Source of the DNA: DATFVA01 sp963743325 | GTDB taxonomy: Bacteria > Bacteroidota > Ignavibacteria > Ignavibacteriales > Ignavibacteriaceae | NCBI GenBank assembly: GCA_963743325.1 | Contig: CAVUOZ010000005.1 | Span: 748,358-812,357 of the forward strand | DNA: 64,000 nucleotides | Reading direction: 5' to 3' | In this document: positions 18,367 to 27,826 of the stretch, piece by piece | Layout: each line of letters opens with the position of its first letter | Numbering within the stretch: position 1 is the first letter of the stretch | Translations under genes and position numbers: made by a program | Notes under the pieces: model-generated | Seen by the model: only the letters and a program-made list of their open reading frames with translations | What the model was told of the DNA's origin: nothing | The model's database searches: none

Positions 18367-19526
18367 TAGCAGTCCATTGAAAAAGAATTAATAAGATTCT
18401 GGTAATCAGATTTATAAATATCATAAGTAGTCTTTAGTGTCTGCAGAATTAATAAGAACTTTTCACTTCCGCAGCTATACTCGAAAAACTGGTAAAAGTA
18501 TTTCCCGGCTGAAATTTTGTCGCTGAATCTCACCCTGTAATTTCCTGAAGAAACATTTTCCAGGGGATAATTAATGAGACTTTCCGAAGAATCATTTACA
18601 GGGATCTTAATTATGGAAATTTCTGCACCATAATGATTGTTAATATACTTTGTGCCGTTCATAGGATTTTTTAACGGCGCAGCAATTTTTACATTCTTCA
18701 CTTCATTCCACTCATCCGACAGGGGCATTGAAAAACTTCCAACTTTATGTTCAGTAGTTTTCTCTGATGAATTTATGCCCAGCTGCTTCAGATAAGATCT
18801 GCGGCTGATAATCTGCGGTTTATCGGTCAGGAAATCGAAATTATTTACTTCAGAGAAGACAAAGGAATCGAACGTATTTTGTTCACTGTAATATTTCCCT
18901 GTTCCCTTATTAAAGAGAAAAACATCACCGTCCTGTTTTAATTTTGATTCTTCCGGACCGGTACTATATATTTTTGTATGAACAGACCATGGTTCAATTT
19001 TAAGGATATCCTGTCTATAGGTGATGCGGGATTCGCTGAGTTCTGTATATGTTCTGAATGCGAGTTCTGCTTTATCTTTATCATCTATAGAATAAAGACT
19101 GGTACGCTTCAGGCCAAGAACTCCTTTTGATATAAAATTTTCTTCAACCTGCACGTAATATTTTTGTTCGACCTTGACCGGGAATTCCGAAAGATTTCCA
19201 TTTAACGATTTATCCATTAAAAGCACGTTATAATCAGCATCTGTTATTACAAAGCGGTTGTATAAAGGATCAGGATACTCTGCGAGTACAGAGTAGTACT
19301 TTTTGCCGGATGCGATAAATGTATCCACTTTAATTGAATTAAGATTGGCGGCGGGAGGAATTTCTTTATCTCTTAAGACAGCCAGTTTTGAGGTCGAGTC
19401 CTTTCCGGCAATGACCTTTTGCACAGCAGTGGACAGATTCAGACTGCTTTCATTTTTTCTGTTAAATGGTTCACAGGAGGAAAGCAGTAATAATAAAATG
19501 ACAACCAGGTATAGAGATTTGTTCAT
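18366..19526 (-). CDS. Putative lipoprotein of unknown function
   Basis: The 386-residue protein starts with a lipoprotein signal, MNKSLYLVVILLLLLSSC, with the lipobox cysteine at residue 18. The mature part is rich in beta-strand and charged residues and has no family signature I recognise. It is the first gene of the operon with the small hypothetical protein and sixA. It is probably anchored in a membrane facing the periplasm. Confidence 0.8.
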   Translation of the reverse strand: MNKSLYLVVILLLLLSSCEPFNRKNESSLNLSTAVQKVIAGKDSTSKLAVLRDKEIPPAANLNSIKVDTFIASGKKYYSVLAEYPDPLYNRFVITDADYNVLLMDKSLNGNLSEFPVKVEQKYYVQVEENFISKGVLGLKRTSLYSIDDKDKAELAFRTYTELSESRITYRQDILKIEPWSVHTKIYSTGPEESKLKQDGDVFLFNKGTGKYYSEQNTFDSFVFSEVNNFDFLTDKPQIISRRSYLKQLGINSSEKTTEHKVGSFSMPLSDEWNEVKNVKIAAPLKNPMNGTKYINNHYGAEISIIKIPVNDSSESLINYPLENVSSGNYRVRFSDKISAGKYFYQFFEYSCGSEKFLLILQTLKTTYDIYKSDYQNLINSFSMDC

Positions 19527-20115
19527 TTGAATAATAAAACCCGAAAAAGATTAATACAAATTTATAAAAAATATTTTTGATATATTCTCATAATGACTCA
19601 ATTATCTTTTGCTCTCATAACACTTTACATATTCGGGAAACGGGTAAATTATAATCCGGCCGGCGAAAAAAATTGATAAACCTGTATCCCTCTAAGCCGA
19701 TATCTGATATACTTCTCCTAACAGAAGATATTAATTATAAATTCTATCAATGAACTCATCCCTGCCAATAGGCAATGCAGGCTGTAATCCTTCTCTTAAG
19801 AAGAGAAGGAGATGTTGTCATTAATGTCTTTAGATTCTGTAATCTGACAGAAAAATTAATTACAAGTTACGATCAGTAATATAGTCTCTCCCTTCTTAAA
19901 AGAGAGATTTAGAGAGAGTTCTGATACAAAGAAAAAGAGGGGCAGCCGGTGAAAGAAGAAATCTCAGATATAAAATATCCGGATAAATTTGTTGATATAT
20001 CCTCATTAAATTTGTAAAATTCCTATTAAGCATTTCAAACAGAGAGCATTTACACTATCAACAGTTTTGGACAGCATGGCAGCAATTTTATTCGGTGCTG
20101 AAAGAATAACAATAT
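19527..20115. repeat. Gene-free gap with REP-like hairpins
   Basis: No supported gene lies here. A perfect 9-bp stem with a 3-nt loop is at 19789-19809 (arms CCTTCTCTT and AAGAGAAGG), preceded by a smaller hairpin at 19761-19781 (CCTGCC...GCAGG). A looser CTCTC/GAGAG hairpin lies near 19888-19908. The CTTCTCTT/AAGAGAAG hairpin and the neighbouring words ACTCATCC and TGTAATCC recur at 53305-53375, so both belong to one repeat family. Confidence 0.6.
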
Positions 20116-20634
20116 ATGATAAACGAGATTAATTTTAGCAAAACAATACTTGACGCGTGGAAGACGACCAATAGGACTACGGTCTTTCTAATTGAACATA
20201 TTCCACTGGATTTGTGGAATGAAAAAGTTCCTGGTTCACCTCAGCGGACTATTGGAATGATTGCCAGGCACATTCATAATACACGTTGTATGTGGATAAA
20301 AATGATAGGAAAAGGACAAACATTCGAAGCGCCGGTCCGGGTTGATCAGCGGCATGCAGATCGAAAAGAAGTTATCAGCGCATTAGGCAGAAGCAGCCGG
20401 GCAATGCTGAAACTCTTAAGAGCCAGTATTGACAATGGAGGTAAATTACCAACTACGCCGGCCTGGCTGAATTTTCCAAATGATGTTTTTCATTTACTGT
20501 CTTATTTCGCTGCCCACGAAGGTCATCATCGCGGACAAATTATTCTGCTTGCACGGCAGTTTAACCGTCGTCTTCCGAAAGAGGTAATTAATGGAGTTTG
20601 GCAGTGGAAAAAGCGGTTAAAGGAAGCAAACTAA
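20116..20634 (+). CDS. DinB family protein
   Basis: The 172-residue protein has the DinB/YfiT four-helix bundle layout, with three metal-binding histidines visible: one in MIARHIHNTR near residue 55 and two in HEGHHRGQI near 135-140. Family members include damage-inducible proteins and thiol-dependent transferases such as bacillithiol or mycothiol S-transferases. The specific reaction cannot be told from sequence. It is followed after 38 bp by the TMEM175-like gene on the same strand. Confidence 0.85.
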   Translation: MINEINFSKTILDAWKTTNRTTVFLIEHIPLDLWNEKVPGSPQRTIGMIARHIHNTRCMWIKMIGKGQTFEAPVRVDQRHADRKEVISALGRSSRAMLKLLRASIDNGGKLPTTPAWLNFPNDVFHLLSYFAAHEGHHRGQIILLARQFNRRLPKEVINGVWQWKKRLKEAN

Positions 20635-20672
20635 ATTATTTATTTTAGCACGATCAAACAACTAATACAAAT

Positions 20673-21287
20673 ATGACAGAAACAAATCCCAACTCACGGT
20701 TAGAAGCTTTCAGCGATGGAGTATTCGCAATCGCATTAACCCTGCTGATTATTGATATAACTATTCCATCATCAGTAGCGATAAATACCACCAATGAGTT
20801 TTGGCTTGCACTTAAACATATCCTTCCATCTGTATTTGCATTTGTTTTAAGTTTCACTATTATCTTTATAACATGGGTCAATCATCACGGTAGTCTGAAG
20901 TTAGTAAAAAAATCATCAGTCTCTTTTATGTATGCAAATGGTTTTTTGCTGCTTACTGTAGTATTTATTCCATTTCCAACCGCTTTGCTGGGTGACTATC
21001 TTTTTACAGACCATTCGTCACCTGCGGTGATTCTTTATGTCTCCACTCTGGTATTTCAATCCATTGGATGGATTTTATTATCGGCTGCGGCTCTAAAAGA
21101 TCAATTAGTAAAAGATGAAAAATCAGCATTGACAATTCGTCAGAGCAAAAAATATGGATATTTTGCAATAACGATTTATACTATTTCTGCGATCATAGCA
21201 TTTTGGTTTCCGCTCACCATTGTCATCGTAACTACCGTTATATGGATTTTTTGGCTGATATGGGGAATTTATATTAAGCATGAATGA
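20673..21287 (+). CDS. TMEM175 family (DUF1211) potassium-channel-like membrane protein
   Basis: The protein opens with the family signature RLEAFSDGVFAIALTLLIID, where the FSDG motif lines the ion path in characterised TMEM175 channels. Six hydrophobic segments fit in 204 residues, as expected for the bacterial single-repeat form, which assembles as a tetramer. It is therefore probably a potassium-permeable channel in the inner membrane. It follows the DinB-like gene closely but no functional link is evident. Confidence 0.88.
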   Translation: MTETNPNSRLEAFSDGVFAIALTLLIIDITIPSSVAINTTNEFWLALKHILPSVFAFVLSFTIIFITWVNHHGSLKLVKKSSVSFMYANGFLLLTVVFIPFPTALLGDYLFTDHSSPAVILYVSTLVFQSIGWILLSAAALKDQLVKDEKSALTIRQSKKYGYFAITIYTISAIIAFWFPLTIVIVTTVIWIFWLIWGIYIKHE

Positions 21288-21616
21288 ATTAGCTGTTTAA
21301 TATCCGCTTTAAATGTACCAGAGCGTCTCCCAATGAGGCAGGCGTGACGACCAAATGAAAGCAGAAAAGTGAAAAGTAAGAGTGATTCCTGGTTAGGTGG
21401 AATACAATATAAAAGATTTATGGGGCGCTGGAGTAATCTCATTACTATAAAATTTTAAGGTCGTCCGCGGCATCAGCTGCTTATTCAACCCTAAAGCTAT
21501 TAAATACTTAAAAGGAAAAATGGCGTAAATTATACGATGGTTTAGCGGGGTGTAGTATTAGTATTAATGGTATTTTAGTACTAAGACTTATTGGAATTTA
21601 AACTCATAAATTTATT
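21288..21616. other. Gap without supported gene
   Basis: I see no gene, terminator with a T-run or long repeat in this 329-bp stretch. The words GAGGCAGGCGTGACGAC at about 21334 resemble GGAGCAGGCGTGACAAC near 22919 downstream of the SRPBCC gene. The similarity covers about 20 bp and may be chance. Confidence 0.4.
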
Positions 21617-22318
21617 ATGAACAATATATTAAGTTTTATTTGCCTTGTTCTCCTTTTAATTCATTTCCCTGTATTTAGTCAGAATGACAAAAAATTGGAT
21701 GATTTTGCAAATTTAAATAGGTATGCTAATGCTAATAAAAGTATGGCGCCTCCGGGCCCGGGAGAAGAGCGGGTGGTCTTTATAGGCAATTCAATTACAG
21801 AATTCTGGGGTGAAATTGACAGCAGTTTTTTTTCTAATAATGGATATATAAACAGGGGAATAAGCGGTCAGACTTCTTCCCAAATGCTGCTTCGTTTCCG
21901 CCAGGATGTAATTAACCTTAGCCCTACAGTCGTTGTTATTTTAGCCGGAACTAACGACATAGCCGAAAATACAGGACCGATTACTTTGGAAGATATTTTC
22001 GGAAATATTAGTTCAATGTGTCAGTTAGCAGAAATAAATAAAATTAAAGTTGTTCTTTCCTCGATTCTTCCTGCATACGACTTTAACTGGCATCCAGGAC
22101 TGCATCCTGCGGAAAAAATTGTAAACCTGAACAAAATGATTAATTCTTATTGTGAAGATAATGGTATCATTTACGTCGATTATTACTCAAATATGGTTGA
22201 TGAAATAAAAGGTCTCGATAAAAAATATTCAGAGGACGGAGTGCATCCTACTCTGTCTGGTTATAAAGTAATGGAACCGCTGGTCGAAAAAGCAATTAAA
22301 GAGACTCTTAAGTTATAG
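21617..22318 (+). CDS. Secreted SGNH/GDSL-family hydrolase
   Basis: The 233-residue protein is an SGNH-fold lipase/acylhydrolase. A signal peptide spans about residues 1-21 (ending PVFSQ). Block I is VVFIGNSITEFWG near 51 with the nucleophilic serine in GNSIT; block II has the glycine in NRGISGQTSS; block III is the asparagine of LAGTNDIAE near 115; block V is EDGVHPTLSGY near 212 with the catalytic Asp-His pair. It is probably periplasmic and removes acyl or acetyl groups, perhaps from carbohydrate. The substrate is not determined. Confidence 0.9.
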   Translation: MNNILSFICLVLLLIHFPVFSQNDKKLDDFANLNRYANANKSMAPPGPGEERVVFIGNSITEFWGEIDSSFFSNNGYINRGISGQTSSQMLLRFRQDVINLSPTVVVILAGTNDIAENTGPITLEDIFGNISSMCQLAEINKIKVVLSSILPAYDFNWHPGLHPAEKIVNLNKMINSYCEDNGIIYVDYYSNMVDEIKGLDKKYSEDGVHPTLSGYKVMEPLVEKAIKETLKL

Positions 22319-22418
22319 TTGCGGAGTATATTTATCCAACTGCCGTATCAGTGTTGGACAGAGTGATTAATAATATTTCTAATAATGTGACTTATTAAAA
22401 TATCGCAGGAGTAATTTT

Positions 22419-22892
22419 TTGGCAGACAAAAATTCTAAATGTGCAGGAGCACAAATGATGATCAGAAAGCCGGTTGCCGAGGTTTTTGAATCATTCATTG
22501 ATCCTGCAATTACAAAAAATTTCTGGTTCACTAAAGGAAGCGGAAAACTCGAAGTAAATAAAAAGGTAACATGGGAATGGAAGATGTATAATGTTTCGGC
22601 AACCGTAGTCCCGAAAGTGATTTTACAGAACGAGAAAATATTATTTGAATGGGGCAGTCCGCCGACAACAGTTGAATTTAAATTTAAGGAATTGAGCAGC
22701 AACTCCACTTATGTAACTGTAATGGAATGTGGTTTTTATAAAACTGGTGACGAATTATTAAAGACTGTTAAAGATTCAACCGGCGGTTTTACCACTGTAC
22801 TGGATGGACTTAAAGCATTCCTGGAGCACGGTATCATTTTGAATCTTATAGCCGATAAATTTCCGAAGGAATTATCACAGCACGGAAAATAA
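22419..22892 (+). CDS. SRPBCC/AHSA1-type START-domain protein
   Basis: The 157-residue protein has the SRPBCC helix-grip fold seen in AHSA1-like proteins: RKPVAEVFESFIDPAITKNFW near the start, then WEWKMYNVSATV and a long C-terminal helix in GGFTTVLDGLKAFLEHG. Such proteins bind hydrophobic ligands or interact with Hsp90-like chaperones, and the role here is unknown. Translation starts at a TTG; an AGGAG site 8 bp before it supports that choice, since no in-frame ATG has a comparable site. Confidence 0.82.
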   Translation: MADKNSKCAGAQMMIRKPVAEVFESFIDPAITKNFWFTKGSGKLEVNKKVTWEWKMYNVSATVVPKVILQNEKILFEWGSPPTTVEFKFKELSSNSTYVTVMECGFYKTGDELLKTVKDSTGGFTTVLDGLKAFLEHGIILNLIADKFPKELSQHGK

Positions 22893-23012
22893 TTAATTGT
22901 TACGGGGCATTTCCCGAAGGAGCAGGCGTGACAACTGAGTGAACAAATTACATTATAGAGTAACATAGAGTTTCAACCGGACGTCCCCGCAAAATTAACA
23001 GAGCGGTTTGTG

Positions 23013-24179
23013 TTAAAATAACATCAGAAAATATCCCAGAACAGCACCGCCTAAAACTATAAATGCCGGGTTAATTTTTTTAACAGTAAAAAATATCGCT
23101 GCACTTAATAATGCAATCAGAATTGTTTTCCAATCAATTAAAACTTCCGCTCCGAGTTTTACTGCTACGACAGCCATCACCGCAAGTGCACTGACATTTA
23201 CAGCATCCAGAAATTTTGAAAGATAGTCTGATTTCCTTATTCGGGGTATGAGCGGATTCAATATTAAAACAAATATAAATGACGGTATAACAATTCCTAC
23301 AGTAGCCAATATTGCACCTGAGATTCCTGCAATCTGATACCCGATAAATGTAGCAGATGATAGAAAAGGACCGGGCGTAAACTGTCCGACTGCAATAGCA
23401 TCCAGCAGCTCTTTTCTTGTAAGCCAGTGCAAACCCTGGACGAATTCGCCGTTAAAATAAGCTACCAGAATGTATCCGCTCCCGAACCACACCGCACCTA
23501 TTTTCAAAAATGTCAAAAATAATTTTGTCAGTGATACTTCAGATTTTTCAATTGTCTGTAAAACCGGTTTTAGCAATAGCAGCGATATTAATACCAGAGG
23601 AGACAATGAATTTAATTTATTCCTTTTCTCAGATAGATAAAGAATAAAAGCTCCGAAAATCCCGCCAAAGAGAATAGAAAATATTTCATTCACCCCGATT
23701 AAATTAAACAAAGCCACTACTGCTGCAAGTGATAATAATTTCCAACCTTTTGCTGCTTTAATTCCGAGTTTATAAACTGCATTTAGTATTATAACAATTA
23801 CTGCGGGCTTAATACCGTAAAGAAATGGTTCAACTTCAGGCAGACTGCCGTATAGAACATAGAAGTAAGCAAGAACCCCTGTAATCACCACCGCTGGAAA
23901 TATAAAGCTCAATCCCGCGACGATCAGACCGGGTATTTTTCCCTTATTATAACCAATATAAATAGCCATTTCTGTCGAGTTGGGTCCCGGAATAAGATTA
24001 GCAGCTCCGATCAAATCAAGAAAATGCTGTCTGCTGATCCACTTACGCCTGGTAACCACTTCGTCTTCAAACATTGCGATGTGTGCAGCGGGTCCTCCAA
24101 ATGCTATAATCCCAAGCTTTAAAAATAATCCTGCAATTTCGAAAAGGTTTTTTGAGTCACCTGCTTTGTCTATTACCAT
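23013..24179 (-). CDS. chrA: Chromate transporter, CHR family, two-domain form
   Basis: The 388-residue membrane protein consists of two homologous CHR domains (about 10-180 and 200-385). Each begins with the family motif: FLKLGIIAFGGPAAHIAMFEDEVV near residue 17 and FLKIGAVWFGSGYILVAYF near 228. The partner motifs are NLIPGPNSTEMAIYIGY near 60 and GQFTPGPFLSSATFIGY near 263. Characterised members export chromate; others probably move other oxyanions. An outer-membrane barrel gene lies 43 bp upstream on the same strand and may be cotranscribed. Confidence 0.93.
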   Translation of the reverse strand: MVIDKAGDSKNLFEIAGLFLKLGIIAFGGPAAHIAMFEDEVVTRRKWISRQHFLDLIGAANLIPGPNSTEMAIYIGYNKGKIPGLIVAGLSFIFPAVVITGVLAYFYVLYGSLPEVEPFLYGIKPAVIVIILNAVYKLGIKAAKGWKLLSLAAVVALFNLIGVNEIFSILFGGIFGAFILYLSEKRNKLNSLSPLVLISLLLLKPVLQTIEKSEVSLTKLFLTFLKIGAVWFGSGYILVAYFNGEFVQGLHWLTRKELLDAIAVGQFTPGPFLSSATFIGYQIAGISGAILATVGIVIPSFIFVLILNPLIPRIRKSDYLSKFLDAVNVSALAVMAVVAVKLGAEVLIDWKTILIALLSAAIFFTVKKINPAFIVLGGAVLGYFLMLF

Positions 24180-24222
24180 TCTTATCCTGAATAATTTTTA
24201 ACTGATGAATACTCCATTTAAT

Positions 24223-24969
24223 TTATATTGTTAGCTGATATCCAAGATAACCTGAAACGATATCAGTATTTTTAAGACTATGTCCGATAGAAAGAAGTAA
24301 GTGGTTCTGTCCGTTAAGATTTATTAACCCGCCAATTTTAAATGAAAGATCATTTGTACCGTCTTTAATATCCGGTGTTTCGTAATACAGCTCACCTCCC
24401 AGGGAAAGAGTTTCGGTAAAATCATATTGAGCCTGCCAGCCTGCAAATACCGAGTTCTTATTATCTCCGCCCGGATTTATCCAGTAACCGCCACCACCGT
24501 AAGTCGTAAATTTTCCCCAGCTCTTTTGTATCCAGACGGGTAAAAATGTTTGAACATAATTATTGCCGGCAGGGCTTTCTCCGGATGAAGTTGGAAGCTC
24601 AATCAAAGGAAAAATGCCGGCCTGGAAATTATCTTCGCCGTCATTAATGAATCTATATTTAAATCCTAATTCTGTAGTCATAAAGCCATACTGATGATGT
24701 GCGTCTTCTTTTGCATAGTCCATTCCTGTTAATAAATGAATTTGCACATCCGGAACAGCTCCATAATTTACTTCAATGTGTGGTAATGTTGCATTATCGT
24801 CGTATTGTTCTAATTGAAATGAGGATGCGATATAAAATTCCCAGTGCCGGAAATCCACAGGTACCGGGTCATCTGTATTAAATGGCGGACCTCCGAACAT
24901 TAAAGGATTAAAAAGTATTATAAAACAAGCGATTATATAGATATATATAGATCTCTGCACATTATTCAT
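24223..24969 (-). CDS. Putative outer-membrane beta-barrel protein
   Basis: A signal-like hydrophobic N-terminus (about residues 7-25) is followed by GGPPFNTDDP and a chain of alternating strands typical of a small outer-membrane barrel, ending in a strand with GYLGYQLTI and a terminal isoleucine. The opening resembles putative outer-membrane transporters often found beside metal or aromatic-compound genes. It is the first gene of a pair with chrA, so it may assist passage of the same solute. Specific function is unknown. Confidence 0.72.
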   Translation of the reverse strand: MNNVQRSIYIYIIACFIILFNPLMFGGPPFNTDDPVPVDFRHWEFYIASSFQLEQYDDNATLPHIEVNYGAVPDVQIHLLTGMDYAKEDAHHQYGFMTTELGFKYRFINDGEDNFQAGIFPLIELPTSSGESPAGNNYVQTFLPVWIQKSWGKFTTYGGGGYWINPGGDNKNSVFAGWQAQYDFTETLSLGGELYYETPDIKDGTNDLSFKIGGLINLNGQNHLLLSIGHSLKNTDIVSGYLGYQLTI

Positions 24970-25174
24970 TTCCTATTGTTTGTCTCCGACGTACTTATAA
25001 GGAATAATTTTCTTTTACATAAGACAATTTAAAAATTATTATTTTTAAAAATGTGTTGTGGCTGTTTTCTTCAGGGCAGTTGGACTTTAAAAAATTTAAA
25101 TGATTATAATTGTTAAACTGAAAAGCCGGAAGGTTTTATTAAAAACAGGCAGCTCTTTTTAAATTGGCTGTAAT

Positions 25175-25771
25175 ATGAAGAATGAAAGCAATCGGGTTTG
25201 CCCTGTTGAGCTGGCAAACTCACTCGACAATAAAGTCAGAAAGTGGCTGCAGAATCCCCAAAAAATACTATCTCCGTATGTTAGACAAGGAATGAAGGTA
25301 CTCGATGTTGGATGTGGTCCCGGATTTTTTTCAGTTGAATTGGCCAAAATGGTAGGTAAAACCGGGAAAGTATATTGTGTCGATTTACAGGAAGGTATGC
25401 TACAGAAACTTCAGGATAAAATTTATGGAACACCTCTTGAAAAAATAATAGAACTGATTAAATGTGAACAGGACGAAATCCTTGTTCCGGAAAAAACAGA
25501 TTTTATTCTGGCATTTTATATGGTATATGAAGTACCGGATAAAAATAAATTTTTTGAATCAATGAAAAATATTTTGAATAAGAACGGGGAATTTCTGATT
25601 GTGGAGCCAAAATTATTTCATGTCTCCAAAAAAGAATTTAATTCAACAATAGTTAAAGCAGAAGCTGTCGGATTCAAAGCTGAGAAAGGTCCGCATTTAT
25701 TTTTAAGTATTTCATCAATTTTAAAAAAGCATGACTTGAATGTTCTTAAGGGAAGTCAGCCCGGCCGATAG
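25175..25771 (+). CDS. Class I SAM-dependent methyltransferase
   Basis: The 198-residue protein has a Rossmann methyltransferase domain with motif I VLDVGCGPGFFSVELAK near residue 43 and the acidic residue that holds the ribose in YCVDLQEGM near 70. Later motifs include DFILAFYMVYEVPD near 110 and NGEFLIVEPK near 140. The N-terminus holds two cysteines (C9, and one in the glycine-rich motif). The acceptor substrate is unknown; the short length suggests a small molecule. It stands alone, with 115 bp to the next gene. Confidence 0.85.
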   Translation: MKNESNRVCPVELANSLDNKVRKWLQNPQKILSPYVRQGMKVLDVGCGPGFFSVELAKMVGKTGKVYCVDLQEGMLQKLQDKIYGTPLEKIIELIKCEQDEILVPEKTDFILAFYMVYEVPDKNKFFESMKNILNKNGEFLIVEPKLFHVSKKEFNSTIVKAEAVGFKAEKGPHLFLSISSILKKHDLNVLKGSQPGR

Positions 25772-25886
25772 TTTTTACATTACATTTTAGAAATTATTAT
25801 TTTTATGGTTGAATATTTGGCGATTTTTTCAGCGCTGTGGAGTTCTGAATAATTTAAAATGATTCATTCATCAAAAAGGTGGAGAT

Positions 25887-26204
25887 ATGATAAGCCGGGT
25901 CTGGCACGGTTATACTGCAACCTCTAAGGCTGATGCCTACGAATCACTCCTTAAACAAGAAATATTCACAGGAATCCGGAACCGTAATATTACAGGTTAT
26001 AGAGGAATTCAGCTATTCCGCAGAAACCTTAATGCCGAAGTTGAGTTTATCACTGTTATGTGGTTTGATTCAATTGATGCAGTACGCGTTTTTGCAGGGG
26101 AGGATTATGAGGCTGCTGTTGTTCCTCCAACGGCCAGAACTTTGCTTTCAAGGTTTGATGCGCGTTCCCAGCATTATGAAGTAAGAGCGGAAATGAAATT
26201 TTAA
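25887..26204 (+). CDS. Antibiotic biosynthesis monooxygenase-like (ABM) domain protein
   Basis: The 105-residue protein begins ISRVWHGYTATSKADAYESLL and contains the GYRGIQLFRR and EFITVMWFDSIDAV strands of a dimeric alpha-beta-barrel, the ABM-like fold. Members include cofactor-free quinol monooxygenases and heme-degrading enzymes, but many are uncharacterised. No catalytic residue can be singled out. An upstream GGTGGAG site at about 25877 supports the start. Confidence 0.75.
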   Translation: MISRVWHGYTATSKADAYESLLKQEIFTGIRNRNITGYRGIQLFRRNLNAEVEFITVMWFDSIDAVRVFAGEDYEAAVVPPTARTLLSRFDARSQHYEVRAEMKF

Positions 26205-26251
26205 TCCATTCTTATTGTCTTAATCTATCTTAAGAAGGCAGAGGGAGAATA

Positions 26252-26707
26252 ATGAGATTGAAAGTGCTTATAGGAAGCGGAAGCAAGATCATGTTGTTCA
26301 CACTCCCGTTTTTAATAGTCGGTTTGATTCTGAATATTATGTTACCCTCTTTATTCAGTGTAGGGGGTCCATCAGTTGTACTGGTAGTCATCTCTTTCAT
26401 CATTTTAATTCCCGGTATTGTAATCTGGATATGGTCAGTGGTTTTAATCTTAACAAAAGTACCTCAGAAAAAGCTGATCACAGTAGGGCCATACTCTCTC
26501 GTTAAGCATCCACTATATACCGGTGTGGCTTTACTGGTGCTCCCAGGTATTGGTTTTCTGTTTAATACCTGGTTGGGCGTTCTTATTGGAATAGTTTTGT
26601 ACATTGCATCAAGAATTTATACCCCCGAAGAAGAAACAATTTTATCAAATATTTTTGGAATTGAATGGGATCAATACCATAATAACGTAAAAATACCATG
26701 GCTTTAG
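26252..26707 (+). CDS. ICMT-like membrane methyltransferase family protein
   Basis: The 151-residue protein has about four hydrophobic segments and the family signature GPYSLVKHPLYTGVALL near residue 76, followed by an acidic C-terminal motif EEETILSNIFGIEWDQY. This is the isoprenylcysteine carboxyl methyltransferase/phospholipid methyltransferase architecture, acting at the membrane with S-adenosylmethionine. Bacterial members methylate lipids or unknown substrates. A second family member follows 86 bp later. Confidence 0.82.
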   Translation: MRLKVLIGSGSKIMLFTLPFLIVGLILNIMLPSLFSVGGPSVVLVVISFIILIPGIVIWIWSVVLILTKVPQKKLITVGPYSLVKHPLYTGVALLVLPGIGFLFNTWLGVLIGIVLYIASRIYTPEEETILSNIFGIEWDQYHNNVKIPWL

Positions 26708-26793
26708 TTTAGGATCGGGTATTTACGTAATCGACATTGCGTGACGATTTTTAAAACCAATGTCTATCTAATGAACTTAATTGTATTGCAGAA

Positions 26794-27315
26794 ATGAATA
26801 ACAGTCTGTTTCTCTTTTTGGTTCTGTTATGTATAATCACTCACATAATCAGGACTATATATGAAATATTGAAACACAAAAGAATATTAATATCCGGTAA
26901 ACTTTCTTTTGCAATTATATTCACAAATATGATTTTATTATGGACTTCCTGGTTTTTGCTGTGCAGTGCCGGGATAAATGCCATATATCTTCCCCAAATA
27001 ATACGTTATTTCGGTATTATGATGGTTATTGCAGGTATAATTATTTTCTTGACAGCTTTATTTACAATCCGGACGTTAGAAACCTATGAAGGCACCCTCA
27101 TTTCAAGTGGAATTTATTCAAGAATCAGGCATCCGATGTATCTCGGTTTTTTACTCTGGTTGATTGGATTGCCGCTTTTTTATGGCGGAACGTATTCATT
27201 TATTCTTTGCGTTCCTTTTGGTATAAACGTTCTATTCTGGAGATATCTGGAAGATATTGAACTAGGAAACAGGTTTCCCGGTTATATATCGTATAAAAAA
27301 AAGACATTTTTTTAA
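26794..27315 (+). CDS. Second ICMT-like membrane methyltransferase family protein
   Basis: This 173-residue membrane protein carries the same core, GIYSRIRHPMYLGFLL near residue 105, and the acidic stretch EDIELGNRFPGYISYKK at its C-terminus. It has about five hydrophobic segments. It shares the fold with its upstream neighbour but differs enough in sequence to be a separate subfamily and not a recent duplicate. The substrate is unknown. Confidence 0.8.
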   Translation: MNNSLFLFLVLLCIITHIIRTIYEILKHKRILISGKLSFAIIFTNMILLWTSWFLLCSAGINAIYLPQIIRYFGIMMVIAGIIIFLTALFTIRTLETYEGTLISSGIYSRIRHPMYLGFLLWLIGLPLFYGGTYSFILCVPFGINVLFWRYLEDIELGNRFPGYISYKKKTFF

Positions 27316-27421
27316 TAATAGATTATAAACTTGTCGCACAAAAATTGAAAAATATGTCTGAAAGAATTTACATATTTTGCACTCAGCAGGACTAAATCTT
27401 TAAAAGTAATCCGAGGATAAA

Positions 27422-27781
27422 ATGTTCGAACGAAAACATGAAAAGCTGGCTCCGGTATCCGTTTTTATCAGAAGGGTGGTTCGGTCTGTTTTGATGGCAG
27501 GCGTTTTGATTGTGATGGCTCTATGTATTGGAATCGCAGGTTATCACTGGTTAGCAGGATTTGATTTCGTCGATTCGCTTTTAGAGGCGTCAATGATTCT
27601 AGGAGGAATGGGACCGGTAAATCCGCTTACTACCACGGGGGCAAAATTATTTGCTACATGTTATGCGCTATTCAGCGGATTGGTATTTATAGCCATACTG
27701 GGGATCGTGCTTGCCCCTATAACTCACCGGATGCTTCATAAATTTCATATAGATGAAAAGGATATTGATGGTAATGAATGA
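27422..27781 (+). CDS. Two-helix membrane protein with a pore-like loop
   Basis: The 119-residue protein has one hydrophobic helix at about 25-48, a glycine-rich loop GGMGPVNPLTTTGAK near 59-73, and a second helix at about 76-98 ending in a basic tail. The helix-loop-helix order resembles two-helix potassium channels, but the TVGYGD filter is absent. I recognise the GMGPV loop as a recurring pattern in unnamed bacterial proteins but cannot assign a function. It lies at the end of the accessory cluster of small membrane-protein genes. Confidence 0.7.
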   Translation: MFERKHEKLAPVSVFIRRVVRSVLMAGVLIVMALCIGIAGYHWLAGFDFVDSLLEASMILGGMGPVNPLTTTGAKLFATCYALFSGLVFIAILGIVLAPITHRMLHKFHIDEKDIDGNE

Positions 27782-27826
27782 CACAGTTCAAAATCTCCGA
27801 GCTGCTTTGAAAATTATAAATTATTA

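Noticed and set aside
21330..22945. Similarity between GCAGGCGTGAC stretches in two gaps
   Set aside because: Only about 20 bp are similar, which is too short to call a repeat.
25175..27315. Secondary-metabolite cluster made of methyltransferase, ABM-fold and ICMT-like genes
   Set aside because: No core biosynthetic enzyme is present and the genes are separately spaced.
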